From Amphiduros pacificus (taxonomy: Eukaryota; Annelida; Polychaeta; Phyllodocida; Hesionidae), in assembly GCA_949316495.1 (NCBI GenBank), contig OX439002.1:9207501-9271500 (forward strand): a stretch of 64,000 nucleotides of DNA. Direction: 5' to 3'. The first letter of the stretch is position 1; every line of letters starts with the position of its first letter. The translations under genes were made by a program, and so were the position numbers. Positions 1 to 11,087 of this stretch are shown one piece after another. The notes below the pieces were generated by a model that was not told the DNA's origin, made no database searches, and was given only the letters and a program-made list of their open reading frames with translations.

Positions 1-213
1 GGCCACAATTGGGCATCTTTAAGACGTTGTGCTGGTCATCGGGAACTTTAAGCTGGACCATAAAAGTTTCCGGCGTTTCCCCGATGTCTCATCAGCAAAT
101 ATCATCTTAAAGTACACGGCAGGGTCCCGGCAGTGTCCCGCAGGCACGTCGGCAGATTATCTTACGGGTGCCGGTGGCATCGTGCAGTGAAAATAGGATT
201 TTTTCTAATTCAT

Positions 214-658
214 ATGAAGCTCTGGAGGTATCATTCGTGCTTCGTACTTCGCCCCTAACTTCGCCCTTCTACTTCGCTATTTTCGCCCTTCTACTTCGCA
301 ATCTTCGCCCTTTGCCTTCGTTATCTTCGCCCTTTGCCTTCGTTATCTTCGCCCTAAGCCTTCGCTATCTTCGCCTTTCTTATCTTCGCACTTCGAATTG
401 CATTGCCAAGTAGCCAATCAGTGAGCAGCTTACTGCAGTATATAAAGTTTGCTAAAGGCGAAGGGAGAAGATCAGAAGACGAAGGCCGAAAATAACAAAG
501 CAGAAATGCGAAAATAGCGAAGTAGAAATGCGAATACAGCAAAGTAGAAGTGCGAATACAGCGAAGTAGAAATGCGAATATGGCGAAGTAGAAGTACGAA
601 TATAGCGAAACTTAAAAAGCGAAGTGCGAGGCACGAATGATACCTCCAGAGCTTCATA
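214..658. mobile_element. MITE family B inserted into family A copy
   Basis: Terminal inverted repeats begin ATGAAGCTCTGGAGGTATCA, with the matching inverse at 632-657. The insertion is flanked by AATTCAT at 207-213 and 659-665 (7 bp, or 8 bp with one mismatch). The interior is made of short repeats around CTTCGC/GCGAAG, in one orientation in the left half and the opposite one in the right half. The uninterrupted family A copy near 21,390 shows the empty site. Target duplication length suggests a hAT-like mover; this is inference. Confidence 0.85.
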
Positions 659-820
659 AATTCATGTGTTCACAGGCCAACGTCATATGATCCACCGGGC
701 TCCCTCCGATATCACGTAGACGTCTTAAGGATATCCTCCAGAAGTCTGTCAATGATCAAGACGTCTTTAAGATATCCTGCAGACGTCTGTGCCATTCAGT
801 CTTGCACGTGCCGTGCGGTG

Positions 821-1664
821 CTAGTTTAAGAGAAACGGCATTTGGTCCTCCTTGATTCTTTTTGGCAGGGCTGGTCGGAGCAATAAGACCGTTTCAGTGT
901 CACCCCATTCACCCATGAAGAGATTCCAAACCACACACCTAGTGTGACATTCTCCTAACAGATATGGATTCACAAATATACAAGTTGATTTTCTGGCATT
1001 TTATACAAATAAATTGGTATATTCATATTTTATAAAAGATGATGTGAGCTTGAATACCTGCCGAAAATGATAAAAATCTAAGTGCAGAAGACAAGACTTG
1101 TTGATGTGAGTGCCATCTTGTGTCATGTGATCAAGTTACTGGAGGTGCAGACGGGGGTTCAGCAAACTTTCACAAATTAAATAGATATTCACATATGCTT
1201 AAATTCTCTCACCAAAAATGTTTTAGGAAGTATTCTTTGTTTAAAGGTTATCTGCATCAAAAGTGAGCATTTGTTTCTCGTTTGTCAACACTTTTGAAAG
1301 AATACAGTTTTACAAATGCAACCCACTTGAGTCCCTCCATGACCTGCTTATGATACGATCAATCTTCACTCACATTCCAAACACCTACAATGGCTCATCA
1401 GTGGGAGTTATTCACTGCCTCTGATGTGCAACCCAAAATATCTTCTGCTAATGGATTAATTTGGACCCAAACCTCAAAAGAAAGCAAGATTAGATGTCTA
1501 AGACATTTGAGATGTCTTAATAATAAGTATACAGTGTGTCTGCTTTCCACACTGAGGTCGCGACACTGTGTCGCGACCTGTCTCTTCACGAGGGATAGGA
1601 CACACCTCACAACCCGACGTAGCCTCCAGAGCTCTGCTCGCGCAAGTCGGGGTTCCACAACTAG
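821..1664. mobile_element. Unclassified 844-bp insertion in family A copy
   Basis: The family A sequence breaks at 820 and resumes at 1,665 with TGCGGTG on both sides (814-820 and 1,665-1,671; 8 bp if the preceding G is counted). The inserted segment starts CTAGTT and ends AACTAG, a very short inverted repeat. It contains a perfect 25-bp palindrome at 1,555-1,579 centred on GTCGCGACACTGTGTCGCGA. No coding sequence is recognised. Confidence 0.7.
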
Positions 1665-1792
1665 TGCGGTGCCCTTCAATAATGTGACCAATCTCAGATT
1701 GTTGCTGATAAACTCCCCGGCACCTGGCAGACCGTGAAGTCGGCCGATTGTGACTTCCCGGCCGGCGCCCGGTGCAAATGTGACTGAGGCAT

Positions 1793-2672
1793 TACCGGAG
1801 GTTGCTTCAAAAAGTGAAGTATTTTGGATTTTGTCATCATTCTCAGAATCTCAATTGTGCTTACTTCACGAAATATTTGCTCAGACTTCAAGTACGTACT
1901 TGAGCCATATGACGTCATATTTCCATTGTTTAATTGAGTAAATACTCCCATGACGTCATATTCAAATGAGAAAATACAGAGGCCCAAAATAGGGGATAAC
2001 AGGAGCTCGTAATGGAGGATAACTTTAACGTAAAAACTTTTTCAGTGACTGGGAATGTATCTGCATGTGATTCTTTTCAATTAAACCTTATCTGATCCTT
2101 TGATTTAACATATATTGTTCAATATTTCGTACAAAACCATACCTTTATGACGCGTGTGTGTGTGAATGACCTTTCATGTTCAACATATGTACATTGTACA
2201 TTCATTTAAGATAAAGATTGCTCTTTGAGTAACTTGAGTAAATGATGTGTACAGAATTTAGATTTTTCAAATGTGGGGATATTATAATATCATTTTATAC
2301 AGATTTTTAAAATTTTAAAGACTAAAGACAAAAATATGAGAAACAAATCATGTACAGAAAAGGGTAATGGACATTTAATTCACTCTGCAGTCTGAGAGGG
2401 GGGCTCCCTGCGGTGAGTTTTTTGTGATGAAAAAAACAGGATCTCCGTTATAACGCGGTAACCCTCCCATTAAGATAGGGCGGAAAAGTCTTGACAGTTT
2501 TATTAGATTTTAATGGTCAAAATATCACGATGTCATGTCTCCTATAATATCATAATAAACCTTGGGGGTGTTCCAGAATATAAATGTGAATTATAAATCA
2601 TAAATGTGATATTATTGTGGATCATAATCGTTAACTATGAAGCTCATGGAGGTTACAGTTAAAACTTAACTA
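1793..2672. other. Intergenic, nothing recognised
   Basis: AT-rich sequence without a credible coding region, splice pattern or repeat match elsewhere in the window. Short open frames here have no family signature. Confidence 0.5.
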
Positions 2673-2688
2673 TATCATGTACTATAAA

Positions 2689-2879
2689 CCAGCCCCACTA
2701 GCACAGTTGGTAGAGTGTAGGATCTGTGCCTTTAAAGGTTATATAAGTGGAGGGCGGGAGGTGGTGGGTTCGACTCCCACTGCCGGCAGTGCTACTTTCA
2801 CACTGGTTAAAAGGTTCGAAAGTCGACCTGATATGGCCATAGTTGCTGAAAGGGTCGTAAAATCACCATTTCACAATTT
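2689..2879 (+). mobile_element. tRNA-derived SINE (family 1) with perfect 16-bp target duplication
   Basis: The element is flanked by the identical 16-mer TATCATGTACTATAAA at 2,673-2,688 and 2,880-2,895, the mark of LINE-mediated retroposition. Its head resembles a tRNA, with an A box (TAGCACAGTTGG) near 2,699 and a B box (GGTTCGACTCC) near 2,767. Between the boxes sits an extra stretch (TTATATAAGTGGAGG), so it is not a functional tRNA gene. The segment from that stretch to CTACTTT is the ancestor of the 61-bp array at 17,532-20,215; the following CACACTGGTTAA also matches the array's right flank. Confidence 0.85.
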
Positions 2880-3230
2880 TATCATGTACTATAAATGCAG
2901 TTTACAGGCCAGAACCCTGTTAACTGTTATTAATAGAAATAATAAAAAAACAAAATTTACCCAATGTCTTTAGAACTTTAACCCATTACAAGAATCTGGT
3001 GTGAAGAAATTAATTAAGGAAGCCAAAAGTAAATCATGTAAACTGGACTCTATACTTACCTGGCTATTGACTGAATGTCTGAGGCCATTATTACTCATAA
3101 TAACATAATTATAAATAAGTCAATTGCATAAGTTAACATGCCTGAGGCACTAAAACTCCCTTTTATAAGACCACTGATCAAGAGAGAATTTTGAGGTCTA
3201 TTGGAAACAGTTAATATGATTAATACGAGA

Positions 3231-3323
<93 letters not shown>

Positions 3324-3347
3324 ATTATTATTATTATTATTATTATA

Positions 3348-3386
<39 letters not shown>

Positions 3387-3416
3387 ATTATTATTATTAT
3401 AATTATTATTATTATA

Positions 3417-3472
<56 letters not shown>

Positions 3473-3535
3473 CATTATTATTATTATTATCATTATTATT
3501 ATTGTTGTTATTGTTATTGTTGTTGTTATTGCTAT
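3231..3535. repeat. (ATT)n microsatellite, about 300 bp
   Basis: Almost uninterrupted ATT trinucleotides with occasional ATAATT breaks, ending in GTT-rich variants. It produces long poly-Ile and poly-Asn open frames that are not genes. Confidence 0.97.
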
Positions 3536-3865
3536 TGTTCAAGTGCAACAAAATAAGTCACAAAATTAGTCAATGATACCAAATAAGTAAGGGACTCTCT
3601 GCACATAAGGACCTATAGTAGGATTTCTCACCAACCTGCAACATGTTGGATCAGCATATTCTATCACCATTTGTCACCATTTGTTTAACAATGTCTGCTT
3701 GTCTGCTCACTTTTGTCGAAAAGTGTAAAGGAAGTGATAAAATTGAAGACCATTATTATGCAGACCAGGATTTAATGATACTATTTGAATACATAATCAA
3801 ATCTCCATTGGTACCCATCATAACTACATCTCTTATATAAGAAACTGCCTCCAGAGGTATAAAGG

Positions 3866-3960
3866 TCATCAGTAATCTGGCTGTCAACTGATTATTGAAA
3901 GAATATAAATATATTTGTTTTGTACTGGCAGTTGTACTGATTGGTCAGTTTATGTGTCAG
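3866..3960 (+). repeat. Dispersed repeat, copy 1
   Basis: The segment from CTGTCAACTGATTATTGAAA to about 3,960 is matched, in reverse complement and with divergence, at 30,236-30,345. It abuts a family 2 SINE but is separate from it, since the second copy lacks the same arrangement. Identity unknown. Confidence 0.6.
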
Positions 3961-4266
3961 TTTGTTTGTTTATTTTACATCACTTTTAACATTATTTTAG
4001 CCATTTCGTGATGAGACCTACTTGTATCAGATATAGTGCTGCCTCACTGGATTGTCATGTCGCAGGTCCTTGACATGACAACCCACCCAGTCACATATTT
4101 ACAAGGGCAACAGGTTTACCCTTTAAGCACGGGCCTCATCTCATGTGTGAGATTGTATGATGAATTCAATCTCGGCATGCTGCGGATTGAACCCACGACC
4201 TTTGGATCACCACAGAGGAACTGGTGCTAATAAACTGGCGCTCTAACCAACTGCGTCACGGCCTGT
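3961..4266 (-). mobile_element. tRNA-derived SINE family 2 copy
   Basis: Read on the minus strand it begins with a tRNA-like head: A box around GCAGTTGGTTAGAG, B box around GGTTCAATCC. It ends in a GATGTAAAATAAACAAACAA-like tail. The same sequence recurs at 8,069-8,384, 30,470-30,755 and in part at 26,858-26,955. No target duplication is clear here, so it is older or the ends are eroded. Confidence 0.8.
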
Positions 4267-4272
4267 AGCCTA

Positions 4273-5175
4273 TAATTGGAGTAGAATGATGATTTAAATT
4301 GGGATAAAGCCGTCTTGACGTTGCGAGTATGGTCAACACAGTTGCGTGAGATGCTCAATTCTTTCAATCGAAGATCTTACTGTAAAAAAAATCCTGGATC
4401 GAGGCACCCTCCAACGACCCTTTGCTTTTGCTGTTTGCCTTGTTTTGAACCAAATAGAAACCACTCATGAAGTTGGTTGCTAAGCGTGTGTAAAAAGGCG
4501 GCAAATGCTACAGAGCACAACTTTGACTCATCTGTACCATTGAAACCAATGGCAGTCATTCACCGGGCTTTGCCTTGCTGGAGGCTGTCAGACAACACTG
4601 CTACACTTGTTAATTACGCATAACACCACTTACACATTCATAGCGTATAGAGATAACAGTCTATATTATCACCTCCAGCATACTCTCCTTTGCATTGGGC
4701 TCAGTATATAACACATAACACTATATTGAAGAGGCCTATTAAAGCTGGGTACCTCCAGCAAGGCAAGGGGCCGATCTGTCAAGTACTCCCGTTTGACCCC
4801 AAATGACTGTTTAATGGCGAAAAGTCAACCAGGAGGGAAATGATCATATAATAAATCAGTTTGTCTTAACAGATTTCACAAACTTCACAAACTCGATCTT
4901 GACTGAATAATTGGAGTAGAAAGGTGATTCAACTTGCAATAAAGCTGTTTTGACATTGCAGCTGCGTGAGGCTACGAGATGCACAATTCTTTCAACTGAA
5001 TAGTACGGATACAAGAGATCATAGTTTTGCCAATAATTGGAGTAGAAAGATCATTCCACTTGCTCTGAAACCGTATTGACATTGCAAGCAAGGTAAACAT
5101 ACCTTTGACAATAATTGGAGTAAGAAGGTAATTTTCCTTGTTCTGAAACTATGTTGACGTTACGATTAAGAAAAA
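4273..5175 (+). repeat. Degenerate repeats beginning AATAATTGGAGTAGAA
   Basis: Four related units start near 4,273, 4,908, 5,034 and 5,107. Each opens with ATAATTGGAGTA and continues into a TTGAC(A/G)TT(G/A)C segment; the first two also share GAGATGC(T/A)CAATTCTTTCAA. The first is separated from the others by about 500 bp of unrelated sequence. They look like a decayed tandem repeat split by an insertion. Confidence 0.6.
4568..4768. repeat. Inverted repeat, possible small MITE
   Basis: Arms CTTTGCCTTGCTGGAGG (4,568-4,584) and CCTCCAGCAAGGCAAGG (4,752-4,768) are inverse with one mismatch, around 167 bp of AT-rich sequence. It lies within the gap of the repeat cluster at 4,273-5,175. No clear target duplication. 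Confidence 0.5.
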
Positions 5176-6059
5176 CTAGGTGACGTCATACAGGACAGTT
5201 TCATAGTGAGGTCAGAGAGGAAAGTGTCATAATGACATCAGACAGGAAAGCGTTGTCACAGTGAAATCCTACAGAAATGCATGGCTTTATAGATTATGTT
5301 AATGAAGTGGAATATTGCTGTTACCTCCATCTGTTCTGCTAGAAATACCAGTTCTTGACTAATAATAATAGGAATGTATGAAATGTCGCTTCCATCATTA
5401 TCATTATTATCATCATCTCATCATCATCATCCTCAAAATGTCAGTTAGGAATACCTTTTATTGTGGTCTCCTGGCACGAGGCTCATTAATCACATTTTGT
5501 ATGAGCATTATGCAACCTAGTTTGTACAACATCGCAATGAAACTTCTCTTAAAATGATTTTAGTATTTTCTGTTTCTTTCTCTTACTACTATCAAAAGAC
5601 AAGAAAAACTATTTACATAATCCACACCATCTTGTATGGTTTGAAAAATACATCTCAAGGCCTAATATTTCTTTGATAACTGATAAGATTGGTACAAAAA
5701 TAAATGTCTTTATTTAAAGGAATCATAACTTATAGCTACAGGTGTTATGAATCTTAGTTCCATTAGCTGTTATACCCATTTTGAGCGGAAGGGTCTTGTT
5801 ATTCTGACAAATCCCAATCCAAACACATGGAATTTCGTAGTGCAGAGGTTGCAGTGTTAAAGGCACACATTACACCCTACGCTATGATATTAATAGCAGA
5901 ACGTCGGAAATACAACTGCTAAATACATCTCCCGGCATAATTTGATACTTTTGATCATCGGATACTGGAAACTGGAAAGTTGTGCAGGGTATTGGCCATA
6001 AAGTCAAACCTGCCTAATGGACCGGTAACAATATTAATGTGGGAACATGCATTCCACTC
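5176..6059. other. Intergenic, short ATC microsatellite only
   Basis: The only structure seen is an ATC/ATT run near 5,395-5,435. No gene or known repeat is recognised in the rest. Confidence 0.5.
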
Positions 6060-6592
6060 TTAAATCTATTAAGTATGGGGTTCCACAAAGATTAGTTCTT
6101 GGACCTATCATGTTCACAATACGGAAGGCTCCTATTTATGGCCTATTTAGATGATCTACATCTCTATAGATCATATGAGTAGAGTGGATTATACATTACT
6201 CGTCTTGGGGCTTGAAAGGTGTTTTTGTGATGTTATGCTCAAGTTACATGTCTACAAGCAGGCATACCATAGAACAGCCCCAAAGGCACCGAGATAGATT
6301 ACAAGAATGGGCTGATAACAATGGATTCAAGTATTAAAGAAAACTGTATGTATGCACTTTTGTAAAAAAAGTGGAAGGTTTACCCAGATCTTGATCTGCA
6401 CATTGGCCAAACTCGAATCCCTGTTGTCGAAGAAACCAAGTTTAATTAAAAGCCAGCTTTAACCCCTCATATTAAACAGGTCCTTAAGAAATGACAGAAG
6501 GCCTTAGAGTTATTTTGCATTCTTTGCCATGCTGGCTGGGGAGGCAATCGCACACTTTTATTGCAATTGTACAGACTACTAGTATGTTCCAA
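6060..6592 (+). mobile_element. LINE fragment, reverse-transcriptase 3' part (CR1/Jockey-like)
   Basis: Conceptual translation shows decayed reverse-transcriptase blocks. These include a GVPQ-x-LVLGPIMFT block near 6,080 and, after a gap, an IGQTRIPVVEETKF block followed by CHAGWGGNRTLLLQLYR and LLVCSKL near 6,390-6,590. Such blocks are typical of the C-terminal part of CR1/Jockey-type enzymes. Frames change and several hundred codons are missing, so it is a dead, truncated copy. Confidence 0.7.
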
Positions 6593-6594
6593 AC

Positions 6595-6622
6595 TGGCGC
6601 AGTCGGTTAGAGTGCCAGCTAA
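6595..6622 (+). mobile_element. SINE family 2 head fragment
   Basis: TGGCGCAGTCGGTTAGAGTG matches the A-box head of the family 2 SINE. It stops where the family A MITE fragment begins. Confidence 0.55.
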
Positions 6623-6850
6623 TACCTCAGTCACATTTGCGCCGATTTCAGTTAAGATGCCCGGCCGATGGTTTTTTTTTTACAAAATCGGCCGGCAGTT
6701 CAGATTGCCATGCGGGCACCGGGAGATCATCGGCCACAAATGGGCATCTTTAAGACGCCGTGCGGGTCATCGGGAACTTTTAGCTGCAACATCACCAAAT
6801 ATCATCTTTAAGTACACGGCAGGGCCACGGCAGTGTCCTGTGATCTTATG
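6623..6850 (-). mobile_element. Truncated MITE family A copy
   Basis: It opens with a slightly mutated terminal repeat (ATACCTCAGTCACATTTGCG) and runs through the GCCGGCAGTTCAGATTGCC and GGGCATCTTTAAGACG segments found in the copies at 1 and 21,061. It ends before the AGACGTCT repeats, so roughly one third of the element remains. Confidence 0.8.
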
Positions 6851-7164
6851 GTTAGGTGGAACTGGTGGTCCCCATTGATAATAACAATAATAACAATAAT
6901 AATAATAATCATGATTCTTTTCACAATATACATATCCCCATTTCCTGTCTAAGTATGGGCTAAACTATCATAGATATAAGGATGATACCCAGACCTACAT
7001 CTCTGTTGACCACACATCTGGTCGACTTATCTATCTGTTCTGAAGAGCTTTTTCTAAGAAACATGATAAATGTCAAGTAGTGGTCTCATGACCCTTTGAA
7101 CAACAATGGACACATCTGGTTGACATCTAAACTTTTTATCCAGCATAACATTGACTGGATCAAT

Positions 7165-7985
7165 AGAAAAGTGCTCGTCATAACAAGAAAGTCTTTTTTT
7201 TAAAAAATAATTTGTATACAGTTTCCTGTTTGAAAATCATATTTATATTTTCTCATGATTTTGAAGTTGACGTAAACGTAGACAACACTGACTGACATAT
7301 ATTCTACAGTCTGGTCTGTGACACTGACAGCCAGGTCCGTGATCTGCAGGCCCCTCAGAAGAACATATAGCTCTAAAATTATGTGTTATAATACCCACCA
7401 CTAATTGCACTTGAACTGAATGTTGTGTCTCACATGTCATCTTGTAATTCCACTGTCTTTCAAAATGTTAAATGTGTTTATTTGTTTTCATGCACAAGAG
7501 AAAGTCCCAACCACTCTCTTAGTATTTACCTATATACAAGTAAGTGATATCATCCTGGCTGCCTGTGGTGGAGGTCGAGAGACATGTGTGACCTAATTCC
7601 CAAACCTTAACCCTGTATCTGTACCCTGCAGTGTTGAAATTCAAAACTGCTATAAATTTGTCACATGTAAACTGTCACAACACTGCAACCAGGAGCGGAT
7701 CCAGGATTTTTTAAGCCGGTGGGGAGGGAGGGGGGCTCAAATGTGCTAAAGTAAGTGGCTCCAGTCCCATAAAGTAAGGGGCTCCAGTCCCATAAAGTAA
7801 GGGGCTCCAGTTCCCAAAAGCTCCCTAGCCACAGACCTCTCCTGGATCCGCCACTGGCTACACATGTGGGCTGTGTGACGTAAAGTGTTTACACATTGGC
7901 CCTTGTCGCCTCCGTTCGCTTATAGTTTACTGGTCTGTAAGAACAGAGCCTTTCTTATAACATAGATTTCCCTCTCGGTCTTAGA
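7165..7985 (+). repeat. Unclassified dispersed repeat, copy 1
   Basis: Long blocks of this segment reappear inverted at 21,965-22,930. Examples are GGCCCCTCAGAAG beside a GTGATCTGCAG stretch, the AATTCCACTGTCTTTCAAAA block, and GTCGCCTCCGTTCGCTT near 7,905. Divergence is substantial. The hAT-like MITE at 7,690-7,856 is absent from the other copy and so inserted later. No protein signature was found. Confidence 0.7.
7690..7856. mobile_element. Small hAT-like MITE (CAG-x-GGCGGATCC ends)
   Basis: Left end CAGGAGCGGATCCAGGA and right end TCCTGGATCCGCCACTG are inverse with few mismatches. The CAG(T/G)(G/A)GCGGATCC type of end is common among hAT-related MITEs of invertebrates. The interior holds three tandem copies of a 22-bp unit containing GGCTCCAGTCCCATAAAGTA. 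Flanking duplication is eroded. Confidence 0.7.
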
Positions 7986-8068
7986 CCCTGTATACAAAAA
8001 TAAAACGTTAGCTAGGGTAGTGACCTTCCCTATATTTGCTGCAACCTCTGTGGCTGACATTTCTTCAT

Positions 8069-8384
8069 TTGTTTGTTTTGTTTGGGGTTTTACATCACTT
8101 TCAACATTATTTCAGTTATTTTGTGATGAGACCTACTTGTAGCAGATATAGTGCTGCCACACTGAATTATCATGTCGCAGGTCCTTGACATGACAACCCA
8201 CCCGGTCACATATTTACAAGGACAACGGGTTAACACTTTGGCACAGGCCTCAGCTCATGTGGGAAATTGTATCATGAGTTCAATCCCGGCACGGCCGGAG
8301 TTCGAACCCACGACCTTTGGATCACCACAGAGGAACTGGTGCTAATAAGCTGGCGCCCTAACCAACTGCGCCACGGCCCGTGGC
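8069..8384 (-). mobile_element. tRNA-derived SINE family 2 with perfect 15-bp target duplication
   Basis: CTGACATTTCTTCAT occurs at 8,054-8,068 and 8,385-8,399, exactly bounding the element. On the minus strand the head reads GGCGCAGTTGGTTAGGGCGC (A box), then GGTTCGAACTCC (B box), and the tail ends GTAAAACCCCAAACAAAACA. This is the best preserved copy of the family in the window and was mobile fairly recently. Confidence 0.88.
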
Positions 8385-8399
8385 CTGACATTTCTTCAT

Positions 8400-9205
8400 A
8401 TTCAACTTTTTATTAACATGGGCTACTTCATTAAATATTTGCACCAAACTAAAATCATACACACACTCAAGTTATGAATTTGAATAACAGCACCTTATGT
8501 CTGTTTTTCAGGATTTTTGTCACTGATATTTCTTAGGATTAAAATGATGTTCGGTAGTTGATGTTCCCTTTTTTCCTGATTTATGATATGTTATGAAAAT
8601 TATTTCACATTCTGATAAGGAATAACTTTGTCAGACAGTTGATGTTTTTTGTTTTATATGTCTATAAGATATCTGATGAAAATTTTAATAAACTGCGTCA
8701 AGTCTGTTTTAGGGTAGACTTAAGGTGCTTGTAGAAAGAACTAAAGATAAAAGTCAATTTTAGGTCGTATTAGAATTGGACATCACAGCTATCTTCTTAG
8801 AGGCAAAGATCAGACTCGATGTATTGGATGTCATAGCTATAACTGTTAAACATAGCTTAATTGAGTGTATCGATTTTGATATTGTTAGGACTCAGTATTT
8901 TAATGTGCAAGATGTACATACGTTATTTCATTCATTCATTTATTCATTTGAGAGAACGTATGATGAAAACGAGATTCTGCTTGAAAATATTTTGCCACAT
9001 TTTCTGGCAGGAATTCGTTATATAACAGGCCTGTATTAATACTTCTATTCTTTATGATTAATTGCACATTTCACATTATAATCTGCTACATCTTGTTTTC
9101 ACATTGCTGAAAGCATATTATCAGTTTATATCAGCTCAGAAATAGAATATAATATGACACAAACTTGCTTCAAGCGATGATGAAGCTGTCAAAGGGGAAA
9201 TCCTG
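8400..9205. other. Intergenic, nothing recognised
   Basis: AT-rich sequence. An 87-codon open frame at 8,776-9,039 has no recognisable family and no supporting splice context. Confidence 0.45.
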
Positions 9206-9540
9206 AACCCTCACATAACTTCTCATGGCCCCTCAAATGACTCTTCATGACCCCTCATATGACTCCTCATGACCCCTCATATGACTCTTCATGACCCCTA
9301 ATATGACTCTTTATGACCCCTCATATGACTTCTCATGACCCCTCATATGACTCATCATGGCCCCTCATATGACTCATCATGGCCCCTCATATGACTCCTC
9401 ATGGCCCCTCATATGACTCATCATGGCCCCTCATATGACTCATCATGGCCCCTCATATGACTCACCATGACCCCTATCATGACTCCTCATATGACTCCAC
9501 ATGGACCCCTGCATGACTCCTCATGACCTTGTGCACAGCT
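9206..9540 (+). repeat. 22-bp minisatellite, about 15 copies
   Basis: The unit is close to CCCCTCATATGACTCATCAT plus GG or GA, with exact 22-bp spacing in the centre (9,361, 9,383, 9,405). Outer copies are degenerate. It lies about 500 bp upstream of the cyclase start codon. Confidence 0.9.
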
Positions 9541-10060
9541 CCGTATGACCCACAGATAACGTCTGCATTTTACTGAAGCTAATCATGTGCAAACCAAAGT
9601 TATCTGTGTCATTTATCATAGAGTTCCTGAATGACACAGGGGTCGCCTGATGCCAATTGTTTATACTGACAACACATAATTTATGAATCCATATATTAAG
9701 AATTTATGATAATATTACACGGGTTGGTATTAGCGTCGTGTTGAATTAACCCAGCCTCCAGTTATTTAAGCGCATTTACATATTCCTCTCATACCATACA
9801 GCATTTCACATAAACCCCATCTCAACGTAAATTGTCCAAGCTCAACATCGCAAAGAACCTTTTATTGCCGTTTTTGAAGTTGAATATAACACAACAAAAT
9901 ACACTTTACGGTTTCTACGATATATGAACCAAATGCGATTGGACACTCTTAAAGCATACATTGACATAAGCTATTGACGTCGGCATATACTATTATACAG
10001 GTGGGGGCTTGTGTGGACTCACAAGCAGCCAGTCTTGAGACCGATTCACTCAGTTCAGAT

Positions 10061-11087
10061 ATGGGAGCTCATCGGTGCTTTATAATTATTGCAGCATCTC
10101 TTCTATGCGGGGGAAAAAGGTATACTTCGGGGGTCAATGTTCAAGGTACTGCTCTCAACCAAACTCTAACACTGGCCTACACGATACCGTGGAATAAGGA
10201 ATGGCTTGTAGGACGTCAGATGGGATCTGCTATATTACTGGGCATAGAGGAGGTCTACAAGAGAGACCTTCTACCAGGGTATGAAATTGACTTTGTGTGG
10301 AGGGACAGTTACTGCCAGCCCCAGAGAGGTATGCAGATGGCCGTAGACATGTGGAACTCGGTGGAGGACCTTGACGCTATCATTGGAGATGGATGCAGTG
10401 TTGTCTGCCAGCCGGTGTCGCTCCTGGCGGCAGCCTGGGGCATCCCAGTTATATCCTGGGCCTGTACAAGTGCCAAACTGTCCAACAAGGAGGTGTACCC
10501 TACATTCACCCGCGTGCATGGGACTTGGTTGAGCCTTGGCCCTGTATTTAATAGCGTAGCCACTATGTTTGGTTGGAATAAGGTCGCTATCATTACCACG
10601 CCAGAGGACCTGTGGATCCTCACAGCTCAGGCCATTAAGACAGAGATGGAGAAGGACAACAAAGAGGTCCTCTACCAGGTCCTTGACACCACGGTGCAAG
10701 GCGATAACATCAACCAAGTCAGCTTCTCAGCTATGAAGCAAACCATCAAAGCACTGAAACACAAGGTCAGGATCTTCTATCTTATGACCTATGCGTCTGA
10801 TATCAGAAACATTCTGATAACTGCCCTTGACGAGGGCATGCTCAATGGTCAGTATGTCTTCGTGACAATAGAAACGCTCATTATTCAGGGGGTGGATCAC
10901 AGCTTTAGAAAGGACGCTGACCACGTGATCTATAATGGACTCCTCGGTATTGGCGTCCTCAAGCCATCGGGTAAAGAGTATGAAGAGTTTCAGAAGAAGG
11001 TAATTAAGGCATTTGGTGATCCGATGTTTTCTGACCAGCCCCACCTTCCAGGCACATCCGACCCCTCCGAGGTACACGTCTATGCCG
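10061..11087 (+). CDS. Guanylate cyclase exon: signal peptide and most of the ligand-binding domain
   Basis: The start at 10,061 gives Met-Gly-Ala-His-Arg followed by a hydrophobic CFIIIAASLLCGG core, a good signal peptide. An upstream in-frame Met at 9,974 would bury this behind 29 polar residues. The rest matches the ANF-receptor fold: LAYTIPWNKEW, DSYCQPQRG, then GDGCSVVCQPVSLLAAAWGI with the conserved Cys pair, GWNKVAIITTPEDLW and FVTIETL. The exon ends TATGCCG before the donor GTGAGT (phase 1). No upstream exon is required, but a separate 5' UTR exon cannot be excluded. Confidence 0.9.

Larger units (their letters stand above)
1..1792 (-). mobile_element. MITE family A copy, split by two later insertions, left end outside window
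   Basis: This is the reverse complement of the complete element at 21,061-21,678. Matching pieces are 1-206, 666-820 and 1,672-1,792, and it ends in the family's terminal inverted repeat (GTGACTGAGGCAT at 1,780-1,792). About 109 bp of the other end lie left of the window. Two foreign segments interrupt it (214-658 and 821-1,664), each with a short target duplication. The interior carries several AGACGTCT palindromes. No coding capacity is visible, so it is a non-autonomous DNA element. Confidence 0.85.

Noticed and set aside
209-660. Antisense open frames with repeated HFYFAIFA-type residues
   Set aside because: They are translations of the CTTCGC repeats inside a MITE.
1390-1737. 115-codon open frame
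   Set aside because: It lies inside nested MITEs and has no protein family signature.
2695-2790. Functional tRNA gene
   Set aside because: A and B boxes are present but the distance and the inserted stretch prevent a cloverleaf. Target duplications show a SINE.
3095-3569. Long poly-Ile and poly-Asn open frames
   Set aside because: They are translations of the ATT microsatellite in different frames.
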